Positions 9,107 to 16,979 are shown, numbered from the stretch's first letter. The stretch is DNA of 64,000 nt from Phytoamicus setariae (GCF_016722925.1 NZ_JAEQNC010000015.1:38164-102163); one strand, 5' to 3'. Notes: a model not told the origin generated them from the sequence alone. Translations and numbers: made by a program.

Positions 9107-9748
9107 ATGCAGCCGATTCGAGATGGCGCCGATATCGAAAGGGCCGTCGCCGACATTCTCCGGATCGACCCCGAGTTCGCGCGGGTGATCGACCATGCAG
9201 GACCGATCCCGCTCCGCCACACGCAGGCGGGGTATCGGGGGCTCGCGGCAATCATCGTCTCGCAGATGGTGTCGCGTGCTTCGGCGGATGCAATCTGGGC
9301 CCGGCTTGAGGAACTGACGGGCGGTGTGCAGCCCGATGTGATGCTTGCTCATGAAGTGGCGGCCCTGCGCGGCATCGGGCTTTCCGGCGCCAAGGAGGCG
9401 ACGCTGCGCCGCCTGGCAGAGGCATGCCGCGATGGGCTGGATCTCGAAACGACGGCTTATCTGACGGCAGAGGAGGCCTTTTCGCGTCTCAGGGCCGTCA
9501 AGGGCATCGGTCCCTGGACTGCCGAAGTCTACCTGCTGTTTGCCGCGGGACATCCCGACGTGTTCCCGTCGGGGGACGTGGCGCTGCAGGCCGCCTTTGC
9601 GCATGCCTATGGTCTTGAGGCCAGACCGACGGAAAAAGAATTCCGTGCATTGGCCAACAGATGGCAACCATGCCGTTCGATTGCTGCGCGCGCCCTTTGG
9701 GCTTATTATGCCCGCGTACTAAGGCGCAATGGCGTGCCTGTTGCCTGA
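9107..9748 (+). CDS. DNA-3-methyladenine glycosylase II (AlkA-like)
   Basis: A 213-residue HhH-GPD superfamily glycosylase. The helix-hairpin-helix VKGIGPWTAEVYLL (about residues 135-148) is followed by the catalytic Asp in FPSGDVALQ. It removes alkylated purines in base-excision repair. It lacks the N-terminal AlkA domain, as do most bacterial short AlkA proteins. Its coupling to gloB pairs glyoxal detoxification with DNA damage repair, which is a sensible but unproven link. Confidence 0.88.
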   Translation: MQPIRDGADIERAVADILRIDPEFARVIDHAGPIPLRHTQAGYRGLAAIIVSQMVSRASADAIWARLEELTGGVQPDVMLAHEVAALRGIGLSGAKEATLRRLAEACRDGLDLETTAYLTAEEAFSRLRAVKGIGPWTAEVYLLFAAGHPDVFPSGDVALQAAFAHAYGLEARPTEKEFRALANRWQPCRSIAARALWAYYARVLRRNGVPVA

Positions 9749-9850
9749 AAGCAACAGGAGCAAATAACTCATTCTTTTCAGGGCTTCACAATCCTGTTGC
9801 AATCCGCCTAGTATGAAGAACAGGGAAATCGAATCGGTCTGGGAGCTTCC

Positions 9851-10408
9851 ATGACGATTGCAGTGTCACCCCAGTCTCTTCCGGCGTTGGTCCTTAATGC
9901 GGACTACCGGCCTCTGAGTTATTACCCCTTGTCGCTATGGTCCTGGCAGGACGCGATCAAGGCGGTCTTCCTTGACCGTGTCCACATCATCGCCGAATAC
10001 GAACACTCGGTTTCCTCACCCAGCTATTCGATGAAACTGCCAAGCGTCGTCTGCCTGAAATCCTACGTGCAGCCGTCCCGGTATCCGGCCTTCACCCGTT
10101 TCAACGTTTTCCTGCGCGACAAGTTCGAATGCCAATATTGCACGTCCGATGACGATCTGACCTTCGACCACGTGACGCCGCGGGCGCTCGGCGGCCAGAC
10201 GACATGGGAGAACGTGGTGACGGCGTGCGCACCGTGCAATCTGCGCAAGGGCTCGAAGCTGCCCAAGCAGGCAGGCATGTTCCCGCACCAGAAGCCCTAC
10301 CGACCGACGGTGCAGGACCTTCACAACAACGGCCGGCTGTTTCCGCCGAACTACCTGCATGAGAGCTGGATGGACTATCTCTACTGGGATACCGAACTGC
10401 AGCCATAA
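9851..10408 (+). CDS. HNH endonuclease family protein
   Basis: A 185-residue protein with an HNH nuclease core: CQYC (about 95-98), then FDHVTPRALGG with the catalytic His, then CAPCNLRKG. The N-terminus (ALVLNADYRPLSYYPLSLW) is the conserved lead of the widespread stand-alone HNH family in alphaproteobacteria. Its function is not known; it is normally a single core gene without a methylase partner, so it is not a restriction system here. It ends convergent to dsbB. Confidence 0.9.
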   Translation: MTIAVSPQSLPALVLNADYRPLSYYPLSLWSWQDAIKAVFLDRVHIIAEYEHSVSSPSYSMKLPSVVCLKSYVQPSRYPAFTRFNVFLRDKFECQYCTSDDDLTFDHVTPRALGGQTTWENVVTACAPCNLRKGSKLPKQAGMFPHQKPYRPTVQDLHNNGRLFPPNYLHESWMDYLYWDTELQP

Positions 10409-10469
10409 TGGCGTATCCGGGCAGCCCAAGCCCCTCATCCGGCTTTCAGCAAGCGGCCTTGCCGCTCCT

Positions 10470-10970
10470 TCAAGCGCGCTTTGCTGCGCCCCGAAACCCG
10501 ATTGCTGCCAGCACCAGACTGACGATCACGTTCCAGCCGGCGAAGGACAGGCCGAGCACGCGCAGCGTGGCGTCGGTGCAGGACGGACCGTGTTGGGTGT
10601 TGATATCGTCGAGCAGGCTGCCGGCGTTCTTGGTCACCGCATTGACCGAGGTCGAGCAGGTCGCGGGCCCTTCCCAGAAACCCCATTCGACGCCGGCGTG
10701 ATAGACGCCGAGGCCGGCGCCAACCAACATCAGGATCGCGGCGATACCGAGCAGTACCCGTGTCACTTTCGAGGGCAGGCCGAAGAGTGAGGAAAGCACG
10801 GCCAGCACAGCCACCGGAATGCCGACATAATAGGGATCGCGCTGCAGCAGGCAGAGCATGCAAGGGACGTAGCCGCCAAGATGTTCGAAGCCGAGAGCGG
10901 AAAAAATGACGACGATCATTCCCACCAGCAGCAGGATCGAGGCGAAGAGATGGGGACGCGTTGCGGTCAT
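10470..10970 (-). CDS. dsbB: Disulfide bond formation protein B
   Basis: A 166-residue four-helix inner-membrane protein. The quinone-side pair appears as PCMLC (GGYVPCMLCLLQR) and the second periplasmic pair as TCSTS plus PSCTDA, matching the two redox pairs of DsbB. It re-oxidises a DsbA-type thiol oxidase using quinone. The ATG at 10970 lies 14 bases after the stop of the DedA-like gene, so they are probably co-transcribed. A longer frame to 11012 overlaps that gene and was not used. No dsbA is next to it. Confidence 0.88.
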   Translation of the reverse strand: MTATRPHLFASILLLVGMIVVIFSALGFEHLGGYVPCMLCLLQRDPYYVGIPVAVLAVLSSLFGLPSKVTRVLLGIAAILMLVGAGLGVYHAGVEWGFWEGPATCSTSVNAVTKNAGSLLDDINTQHGPSCTDATLRVLGLSFAGWNVIVSLVLAAIGFRGAAKRA

Positions 10971-10983
10971 CAGGCAAATTCCG

Positions 10984-11574
10984 TCAGTGTTTGAGCGCGA
11001 GATAGGCGACATAGGCGAGAATCAGCGCGCCAGCGGCCAAACCTGCAATCAGATTGAGGCGTTTTTCGATGAAATCGCGGATCGGCGCGCCATAGCGGGC
11101 GAAGAGCCAGGCGAGCAGCATGAATTTGCCGCCGCGGGCCACGACCGCCGCGATGAAGAACAGCAGCAGGTTGAACTGCAGAACGCCAGCCAGGATGGTG
11201 ACGATCTTAAGCGGCGGCAGGTGGGCCGCACCTGAGGTGACGAGGAAAAGGGTCACCAGTTCGATGTTGACGGCATGCTTCAGCGACTGGAATTCATCCA
11301 TCTTGCCGTAGAATTCGAGAATCGGCCGGGCAATCGCCTCGAAGGCATAGTAGCCGATCATCCAGCCCGCCACGCCACCGAGGATGGACCCCACCGAAGC
11401 GATGAGCGCATAACGCCAAACCTTCTTGGGATTGGCGATCGCCATCGGCAGGAACAGCACTTCGGCCGGGACCAGAAACACCGAACTTTCGATGAAGGCG
11501 ATGATGAAGAGCCATAATTCGGCGGACGGACGTTCGGCGAGGCGGAGGGTCCAGTCGTAGAGTCGCTTCAGCAT
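10984..11574 (-). CDS. YqaA/DedA (SNARE-associated) family membrane protein
   Basis: A 196-residue protein with about five hydrophobic segments and the VTT/SNARE-associated core (FIIAFIESSVFLVPAEVLFLP, then GSILGGVAGWMIGYYAFE). DedA-family members affect membrane lipid distribution and envelope integrity. The start at 11574 (MLKRLYDWTLR) is the family start; the open frame extends further upstream but is unlike the family there. It shares a transcript with dsbB. Confidence 0.85.
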   Translation of the reverse strand: MLKRLYDWTLRLAERPSAELWLFIIAFIESSVFLVPAEVLFLPMAIANPKKVWRYALIASVGSILGGVAGWMIGYYAFEAIARPILEFYGKMDEFQSLKHAVNIELVTLFLVTSGAAHLPPLKIVTILAGVLQFNLLLFFIAAVVARGGKFMLLAWLFARYGAPIRDFIEKRLNLIAGLAAGALILAYVAYLALKH

Positions 11575-11749
11575 GAAAGGTTCCGGTGATAAGGCAGTCA
11601 CGTCTTTATGACGTCCGGGCGCGGTTTGTAAATCGCCGCTGTCGCGGGTGTCTACACTTTGATGTGATGGACAGCGTACCAAACCGGGCGGAACGGGCCG
11701 ACGCCTTGGGGCACGTTAGCTCTTGCCATCTAGCGGAAGGAGCGACACC

Positions 11750-12703
11750 GTGGAAAAACGCCCCTTGGGAAAAACCGGCCTGGACATCGCCCCCCTCGCG
11801 CTCGGCGGCAACGTCTTCGGATGGACAATTGACGAACAGCAGAGTTTCGCGGTGCTCGATGCCTTCATCGATCATGGCTTCAATGCGATCGATACGGCCG
11901 ATGTCTACTCGTCCTGGGCACCCGGCAATAAGGGCGGCGAATCGGAGACCATCATCGGCAAGTGGCTGAAGGCTCGACCGGGCATGCGTGACAGGGTGGT
12001 GATATTCACCAAGGTCGGTTCCGATCTCGGCGGCGACCGCAAGGGCCTTTCCGAGCGCTGGATCCTTCGTGCTGCCGAGGATTCGCTCAGGCGGCTGGGT
12101 GTGGAGACGATCGATCTCTATTTCTCGCACTGGCCTGATGAAACGCCGTATGCGGAAACGCTGGGTGCCTATGAAAAGCTGCTGAACGCCGGCAAGATCC
12201 GATCCATCGGCGCCTCCAATCTCGATGCTGCCCAGCTCGGCGAGTCACTCAAGGTCTCGCGCGAAAACAACCTGCCCGCCTATCAGGTACTCCAGCCGGA
12301 ATATAATCTTTATGCCCGGTCGGGCTTCGAGGGACCGTTGCGCGATCTCTGCATCGAGCAGAATATCGGCGTCGTGAACTATTACGGCCTGGCTTCGGGT
12401 TTCCTGTCGGGTAAGTACCGTAACGCGAAAGATCTCGAGCAGAGTGCGCGGGGAGAAGACGTTGCGACATATCTCAATGCGCGGGGTTTTGCGGTTCTCG
12501 ATGCCTTGGACCAGGTATCGGCCGCTCATGGTGTGAAGCCTGCGGAAGTCGCGCTTGCCTGGCTGATGGCGAGCCCGGGAATTACCGCGCCCATCGCCAG
12601 CGCCACGCGTGTCAGTCACGTGGAGAGTTTCGCGCGAGCGGCAGATCTGGCCCTGTCCGATGAGGACATGGCGGTTCTGAACCGGCCCGGCGTCGCGGGG
12701 TGA
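11750..12703 (+). CDS. Aldo/keto reductase
   Basis: A 317-residue NADPH-dependent aldo/keto reductase. The N-terminus RPLGKTGLDIAPLALGGNVFGW, the catalytic Asp/Tyr/Lys region (AIDTADVYSSW, then VVIFTKVG) and IDLYFSHWPDETPYAETL are typical of the YajO/Tas-like branch. The start is GTG 11750 with GGAAGGAG seven bases upstream, a strong ribosome site that decides against the TTG at 11723. The physiological substrate is unknown. It is the last core gene before the tRNA-Leu islet. Confidence 0.88.
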   Translation: MEKRPLGKTGLDIAPLALGGNVFGWTIDEQQSFAVLDAFIDHGFNAIDTADVYSSWAPGNKGGESETIIGKWLKARPGMRDRVVIFTKVGSDLGGDRKGLSERWILRAAEDSLRRLGVETIDLYFSHWPDETPYAETLGAYEKLLNAGKIRSIGASNLDAAQLGESLKVSRENNLPAYQVLQPEYNLYARSGFEGPLRDLCIEQNIGVVNYYGLASGFLSGKYRNAKDLEQSARGEDVATYLNARGFAVLDALDQVSAAHGVKPAEVALAWLMASPGITAPIASATRVSHVESFARAADLALSDEDMAVLNRPGVAG

Positions 12704-12735
12704 GGCAAAAAGGCGACGATGGCTTCAAAAACCGG

Positions 12736-12763
12736 TTGACCGAGGGGCGTTCCTTCGTATAGT
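12736..12763 (+). promoter_or_regulatory. Promoter of tRNA-Leu
   Basis: TTGACC at 12736-12741 and TATAGT at 12758-12763 are separated by 16 bases and lie about 37 bases before the tRNA gene. This matches a housekeeping sigma-70-type promoter. Confidence 0.6.
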
Positions 12764-12799
12764 CCGCCGCTGTCTCCGTTGAATATTCCTTCACGGCTT

Positions 12800-12884
12800 G
12801 CCCCATTGGCGGAACTGGTAGACGCGCTCGACTCAAAATCGAGTTCCGAAAGGAGTGCTGGTTCGATTCCGGCATGGGGCACCA
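12800..12884 (+). tRNA. tRNA-Leu (anticodon CAA)
   Basis: The 7-bp acceptor stem GCCCCAT/ATGGGGC (12800-12806 with 12874-12880) closes an 85-base cloverleaf with a long variable arm. The anticodon loop CTCAAAA has CAA at its centre, giving tRNA-Leu for UUG codons. The T-loop GTTCGATTCC and an encoded CCA end are present. The 3' end from 12869 onward is duplicated at 15833, marking it as an integration site. Confidence 0.95.
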
Positions 12885-12929
12885 AGAACCTCTTGGTTTA
12901 TCAATAACATAGCGCGAAATCAACGGGTT
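12869..12929 (+). repeat. Left attachment repeat (attL-like), 61 bp
   Basis: These 61 bases cover the last part of tRNA-Leu and 45 bases beyond it, and recur at 15833-15893 with three mismatches by eye. Duplication of a tRNA 3' end is the usual scar of tyrosine-recombinase integration. Confidence 0.85.
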
Positions 12930-12940
12930 AAGCTTCCATC

Positions 12941-12959
12941 TGCTACGGCAAACTGCTAC
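12941..12959 (+). repeat. 19-bp repeat, left copy (possible integrase arm site)
   Basis: TGCTACGGCAAACTGCTAC lies 11 bases inside the left attachment repeat and is repeated exactly at 15750-15768. Its ends, GCTAC and GCTAC, are themselves a short direct repeat. The position near both islet ends suggests an arm-type recombinase site, which is inference. Confidence 0.6.
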
Positions 12960-12968
12960 GGTGGAGGC

Positions 12969-13097
12969 ATGGAAGACTTGTCTGAATACCCTTGGCTGGC
13001 TCTTCGTGGCCGCACCTACTGCATCCGGCCCATAGTACCGGCGGACATCCTGCAGGCGCCTCCCGTCTCCCCGGTGCCTCACCTATCGGACCGCTGA
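12969..13097 (+). pseudogene. Truncated integrase N-terminus (DUF6538-like)
   Basis: An open frame of 42 codons begins MEDLSEYPWLALRGRTY and continues CIRPIVPADIL. This resembles the 'L-RG-YYFR--VPADI' N-terminal segment of tyrosine recombinases of the DUF6538/phage-integrase type. After about residue 28 the resemblance stops and the frame ends at 13097. It sits just inside the tRNA-Leu attachment repeat, where the integrase gene normally lies. The catalytic domain is missing, so it is called a remnant. The resemblance is short and the call moderate. Confidence 0.5.
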
Positions 13098-13369
13098 ACG
13101 AGACGAAAACCCAGAATTCCTACGTACAGGAATACGATGCCGATCACGACCAAGAACAAGTTCATCCCCAACGCTAGCAGATATCCAAGAGGGGCAGTGC
13201 TAACGCTATAGGCGTGAGCGCCTCCTCTGCCGCCTAGCGTTACAACGCCAGTGGATAGGGCTTGTACCGTCTTGAAACCCCCTGCTACGAGGAAAAGAAG
13301 TCCTGGTAATGCGATTAGCAGGATGTACAACTGCTTGCGTTTAGCTCGCTCCTTAATGCTTTCGTCCAT
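13079..13369 (-). CDS. Hypothetical small membrane protein
   Basis: A 96-residue protein beginning MDESIKERAKRKQLYILL. It has two strong hydrophobic stretches (about residues 14-32 and 62-88) separated by a glycine/serine-rich loop (TLGGRGGAHAYS), and a basic C-terminal end. I do not recognise a family. The frame remains open upstream to 13498, but that part is unlike a membrane-protein lead and the ATG at 13369 is preferred. Its 3' end overlaps the integrase remnant on the other strand. It is inside the tRNA-Leu islet. Confidence 0.55.
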   Translation of the reverse strand: MDESIKERAKRKQLYILLIALPGLLFLVAGGFKTVQALSTGVVTLGGRGGAHAYSVSTAPLGYLLALGMNLFLVVIGIVFLYVGILGFRLVQRSDR

Positions 13370-13587
13370 ACATCTTCTCATATGTGGGGGCTTCAGTGGT
13401 TCATGCTTGTTCACATGGCCCAGATAATACTTTTTCGACGCACAGGGACTGAGAAAAGCCGCGCTGTAAACTTGTTGATGCGAATGACAGGTCTGCACCG
13501 AAAGCGACCAACGTTTGCAGCGCAGCTAAAAGAAGCAATGGGCGACAAGCAGAAGTTAACTCAACTTGCTCGTAAGGGGCGCACATA

Positions 13588-13740
13588 CTACTCCGGCAGC
13601 CCCGCCTTCCGCAGGGCATCAATCAAGTGTTGCTGAGCTTCTGGGCGTGCGTAGTGCAGTACCTGGATCACATTCCGAAGCGATAAATCCGGTTTCACCA
13701 GCTTAACCTCGGCGATCACCTCACTTGCACCAGTTAAGTC
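13588..13740 (-). pseudogene. Out-of-frame C-terminal tail of the cyclase/TPR gene
   Basis: Downstream of the cyclase stop, another frame continues the family C-terminus: LGDLTGASEVIAEVKLVKPD, then YARPEAQQHLIDALRKAGLPE and a TAG at 13590-13588. This is the usual end of adenylate-cyclase/TPR proteins in rhizobia. The shift falls in or next to the GC dinucleotide run at 13749-13758, so about 45 residues are lost from the main frame. Confidence 0.75.
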
Positions 13741-15307
13741 GCCTAATTGCGCGCGCGGCGGCTAGATACAAGAAGCCACTGGAGCGCTGTACAGGGACAC
13801 TCTCGAGCGCTTCTACTGCGTCAGCATATCGAGCGAGGTCAAAGAGCGTCAGGCCGCGAACCGCTGCAAACCAATCGGGCACGAAGGGGCCCAAGTCTAT
13901 GGCGGCATCGATTGTGGCCAACGCATCGGCCGGTCTGCCACTGGCGCGCTGCCAGTTCGCGTAGTCGCCCTTAATCTGCATATCGGCCGGATTGAGTGTC
14001 AGCGCCCTGTCAAAATGGAAGCGTGAACGGTAATGGTCGCCTGTCCAAAGGTAGTAGAGCGCTCTTGCCCAATGAGACGTGGCGTCGTTGGCATCTAGTT
14101 CCAGCGCTTGTTTAGAAGCGCTCTCCGCCTTGGCCATCTGATCGTCATCGAGCACAATGACATTGCTGATGGTAAGAGCTATCGCCAGCCAGGCATGAGC
14201 AAGTGCAAAATGCGGATCGACGGCAATTGCGCGCTCAAGCAGGGGTACGGCTTCGGCATCACGCTGATGGTCACATAGATTGCGGCCTTGTAACAGACAG
14301 TCGTAAGCCGACCAGCTAGTAGTTGGTTTTGCACGGGCTTTTGCTGCTTCTGCAGCGTACATACGGCCCTCCAGCATTGTTACGATTGCGGCCACAACAA
14401 GGTCCTGGACAGCGAAGATATCCTGCGCATCGCGATCGTAGCGGTCGGCCCAGACGTGATTGCCGGTTATGGCATCGACCAACTGGGCTGTGATGCGTAT
14501 TCGCTCGCCCAATTTGCGTAGACTACCCTCAACTACATAGGCAACGCCCAGTTCCCGCGCTACTTCGATATGACTTTTTCCTTTGTTCGCAAAATGAAAC
14601 GACGCGTGGCGAGCTACTACGGATAGGCCGCGAAAGCGGGCGAGTTCGGTAATGATATCCTCGGTGATCCCATCGGAAATGTACTGTTGCCCGGGATCAC
14701 CACTCATGTTGGTAAATGGCAGTACTGCTATGGACGGTTTGATACGTTCTACCGCTGTTGGTCGCACCGATGTTCCTGAAGGAGCTCCCAGACTATAGAC
14801 CCGGACCGGCTGGGCGATATTCTTGAGTTGCTGCTCACCCATGTCTTCAAACGAGAGATCAAGGCGACTTCCTACGTTGTCATGAACCATGCTGGTGACT
14901 GCAATGCCGCCCGCCGGGGCAAGTCCCTCGATCCGCGCAGCGACGTTCACGCCTTCACCGAAAACATCGCCATCCTCAGCAATCACATCCCCCAAGTTGA
15001 CGCCAATGCGGAGTTGGATGGCTCGGTCCTCTGGCAACTCTGCGTTCCGTGCTGCCATATCCTTCTGTAATGCAATTGCGCAGGCCACGGCATTCACGAC
15101 GCTGGGGAATTCCGCGAGAAAGCCATCCCCCATAGACTTAAACAGCCGACCTTGGTGCTCGGCGATCCTAGTTTCGATCACTTCGGCGCGGAGGTTCCGC
15201 ACGACCGTCAGAGTGCCGTCCTCGTCCACACCCATGAGGCGACTGTAACCGACTACATCGGCTGCAAGGATGGCAGCCAGACGGCGCTGAAAGGACTTCT
15301 CCACCAC
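13721..15307 (-). CDS. Adenylate/guanylate cyclase domain protein with TPR repeats (frameshifted 3' end)
   Basis: A 528-residue class III nucleotide cyclase. The catalytic domain occupies about residues 8-175 (RRLAAILAADVVGYSRLMG, metal-binding Asp; KSMGDGFLAEF, second metal Asp; FGEGVNVAARIEGLA). A middle domain of the TolB/CadC-like type (SIAVLPFTNMSGDPGQQYISDG, then YVVEGSLRK) is at about 200-300. TPR repeats follow to the C-terminus. The family in rhizobia is large and soluble; it makes cAMP or cGMP for unknown targets. The start is GTG 15307. The last part of the family sequence is found in another frame (13588-13740). Function may survive, since the cyclase domain is whole. Confidence 0.8.
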   Translation of the reverse strand: MVEKSFQRRLAAILAADVVGYSRLMGVDEDGTLTVVRNLRAEVIETRIAEHQGRLFKSMGDGFLAEFPSVVNAVACAIALQKDMAARNAELPEDRAIQLRIGVNLGDVIAEDGDVFGEGVNVAARIEGLAPAGGIAVTSMVHDNVGSRLDLSFEDMGEQQLKNIAQPVRVYSLGAPSGTSVRPTAVERIKPSIAVLPFTNMSGDPGQQYISDGITEDIITELARFRGLSVVARHASFHFANKGKSHIEVARELGVAYVVEGSLRKLGERIRITAQLVDAITGNHVWADRYDRDAQDIFAVQDLVVAAIVTMLEGRMYAAEAAKARAKPTTSWSAYDCLLQGRNLCDHQRDAEAVPLLERAIAVDPHFALAHAWLAIALTISNVIVLDDDQMAKAESASKQALELDANDATSHWARALYYLWTGDHYRSRFHFDRALTLNPADMQIKGDYANWQRASGRPADALATIDAAIDLGPFVPDWFAAVRGLTLFDLARYADAVEALESVPVQRSSGFLYLAAARAIRRLNWCK

Positions 15308-15832
15308 TCGATAGTGCCCCAGTTGGTCACCTGGGCTCCCGTGCAGATCTTGGTTGATGACACGATAGCACAGCCGCGCCTGGTCGCAACCAGTGGTCCC
15401 AGAGCGAAGTCAGGCTGCTAGGCGTCATGCCTGCTAGGGGCCAAAAGCGGTTATAGGCGCCCGTTCGCTTTGGAGGGCTATGCAAGGGCAGTTCAGACGC
15501 CTCTCGTGCGAAGGTCAGGGCCGGATAGCAGAGAGGTAGTCTGCACCGCCTCCGCTCACGCCCTCAACTGCTCCTGCTTCAGAGATGCGGCCACGCTCGG
15601 GGCTTCTGGCCACCACGATCTTAGCGAAGATCTCGGGTTGGTTCGGCTGATAAGCCTTGGTGATGAACCAGCGTAGGAAGAGGTTGGGGTTTGCAGGGTC
15701 ACACCGCCTGTCGGGGCCCGCTCACAGCCAACTCTGATCACCTTGAAGGTGCTACGGCAAACTGCTACAGAGAAGCCAGCAGGTGCGAAGCTAACACATT
15801 GATTTAACAGCATGTAAGGCGGTGCCTTGACC
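15308..15832. other. Islet right end, no convincing complete gene
   Basis: No gene with a start and a family match is visible here. A reverse-strand frame is open from 15721 to a stop at 15517-15515 with coding-like composition (LFLRWFITKAYQ and following) but no start codon near its beginning and an in-frame TGA just before it, so it is at most a gene fragment. The right 19-bp repeat lies at 15750. Confidence 0.45.
15750..15768 (+). repeat. 19-bp repeat, right copy (possible integrase arm site)
   Basis: An exact copy of the 19-mer at 12941-12959, in the same orientation, 64 bases inside the right attachment repeat. Confidence 0.6.
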
Positions 15833-15893
15833 CCGGCATGGGGCACCAAGAACCTCTTGGTTCATCAATAACATAGCGTAAAATCAACGGGTT
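15833..15893 (+). repeat. Right attachment repeat (attR-like), 61 bp
   Basis: A second copy of the tRNA-Leu 3' end and its downstream flank, differing from the left copy at three positions (one T/C and one CG/TA pair of bases). It does not make a second tRNA because the 5' part is absent. Confidence 0.85.
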
Positions 15894-16112
15894 CTGATCT
15901 CGTTAGGTGGGGCGTAACACCTACCTCGTGAGGTTTCCTTGTTCTATATCCGAGAAACTGGAAACCCCTTTCGGCCCCGAGCAAGACGTTCGCTTGCTCT
16001 CGGCCCAACCCACGCCCATGACCCATTCGGGAAGTCCAAAATCCCCGGGATACAGGTCCATCATTTTCACCTATAATGCGGGAAACATCATCCCAAGGCG
16101 ATTTAACGACCC

Positions 16113-16784
16113 ATGTCCGAAGAGAACGACAACCGCCCACCTGTAGCGCTTGAACAACGTGGCGTAAGCGCCGACCAACGCATGTTCTCGCCTTCGGCTG
16201 CGCGAAATTCGGCACCGATCCTTGCGGTCCTAAAGCGTGTTCTTCCGACACATGGCCTCGTGCTGGAGATTGGCTGCGGGACTGGCGAACACGCGATGTG
16301 TTTTGCGAAAGCGATGCCCAACCTCACTTGGCAGCCAAGCGATCCGGATTGCGACGCCCGCGCTAGCACCACCAGCTGGATCAAATTTACGGGGCTAAAC
16401 AATGTTCTTGCACCGCTTGATATAGATGTGTGCTCAAGACTATGGGGCGTGGAGCAAACGGCGCCGTTTGACGCCATCGTGTCGGTCAATATGGTTCATA
16501 TCGCGCCATGGGAGGCAAGTTTAGGATTGTTTGCAGGCGCTGGCCGTTTGCTCTGCTCTGGAGGGGTGCTTGTTCTCTACGGCCCATTCATGCGTAACGG
16601 CGTACACAACGCCCCCTCGAACGTCGATTTTGACGCCTCTCTAAAGGCGCGCAACCCATCTTGGGGTGTGCGTGATATTGCTGATCTTGAACGTGCGGGT
16701 GAGGCCTCTCAACTCAGTCTTCGCGAGACGATAGAGTTGCCTGCCAACAATATGTTGCTTGTCTTCTCCCGCGGTAGTGCCTGA
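16113..16784 (+). CDS. DUF938 family SAM-dependent methyltransferase
   Basis: A 223-residue DUF938 protein. The lead RMFSPSAARNSAPILAVLKR and the SAM-binding LVLEIGCGTGEHAMCFAKAMP (about 49-69) are followed by WQPSDPD and DAIVSVNMVHIAPWEA, all marks of the family. The target is unknown; eukaryotic relatives are METTL26. It lies 220 bases outside the right attachment repeat and its codons are less GC-biased than those of core genes, so it may belong to an older accessory block. No strong ribosome site is visible before the ATG. Confidence 0.85.
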   Translation: MSEENDNRPPVALEQRGVSADQRMFSPSAARNSAPILAVLKRVLPTHGLVLEIGCGTGEHAMCFAKAMPNLTWQPSDPDCDARASTTSWIKFTGLNNVLAPLDIDVCSRLWGVEQTAPFDAIVSVNMVHIAPWEASLGLFAGAGRLLCSGGVLVLYGPFMRNGVHNAPSNVDFDASLKARNPSWGVRDIADLERAGEASQLSLRETIELPANNMLLVFSRGSA

Positions 16785-16851
16785 ACGAGAGCTTTGGGGG
16801 CCGCAAATATCCGGACTTGGTCCAGCCCCCCGTGGCTGGTCTTGCCTTTGG

Positions 16852-16974
16852 TTACGAGAAGCGCACACCATCGATGAAGAGGTTTTTGGAAATAAGGGAC
16901 GGTCTCATGCCGGTTTCGACCCGTACCGAATAGCCGAGTCGAATGTGGTCGATCATGTCATCCTCAGTGCGCAC
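16852..16974 (-). CDS. Possible small ORF or gene remnant
   Basis: The reverse strand from GTG 16974 (or ATG 16956) encodes about 40 residues: VRTEDDMIDHIRLGYSVRVE, then TGMRPSLISKNLFIDGVRFS and TAA at 16854-16852. The composition looks like real protein and the frame begins six bases after the stop of the membrane-protein gene upstream. I do not recognise a family. It may be a small co-transcribed gene or the tail of a lost gene. Confidence 0.35.
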   Translation of the reverse strand: MRTEDDMIDHIRLGYSVRVETGMRPSLISKNLFIDGVRFS

Positions 16975-16979
16975 CTTAC

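Larger units (their letters stand above)
12885..15893. mobile_element. Degenerate tRNA-Leu-integrated genomic islet
   Basis: About 3 kb lies between two direct copies of the tRNA-Leu 3' end. Inside are a truncated integrase start (12969), a small membrane protein, a nucleotide cyclase gene with a shifted tail, and a 19-bp repeat near each end (12941, 15750). Codon use is visibly less GC-rich at third positions than in the flanking core genes. No complete integrase is present, so it should no longer move by itself. The right end may also contain remnants (see 15515-15721). Confidence 0.65.

Noticed and set aside
7979..9667. A 562-codon open frame on the reverse strand
   Set aside because: Antisense to gloB and the DNA glycosylase gene, both of which have clear active-site motifs.
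10429..10450. A CCCTCATCCGGCT sequence resembling the lead of a RIME element
   Set aside because: The palindromic arms are missing, so it is at most a fragment.
12612..13082. Reverse-strand frames running across tRNA-Leu
   Set aside because: They read through the antisense of a tRNA gene, giving the familiar false 'MPESNQ'-type peptides.
16822..16840. Hairpin CCAGCC/GGCTGG after the DUF938 gene
   Set aside because: Six-base stem with no T-run on either strand; not enough for a terminator.
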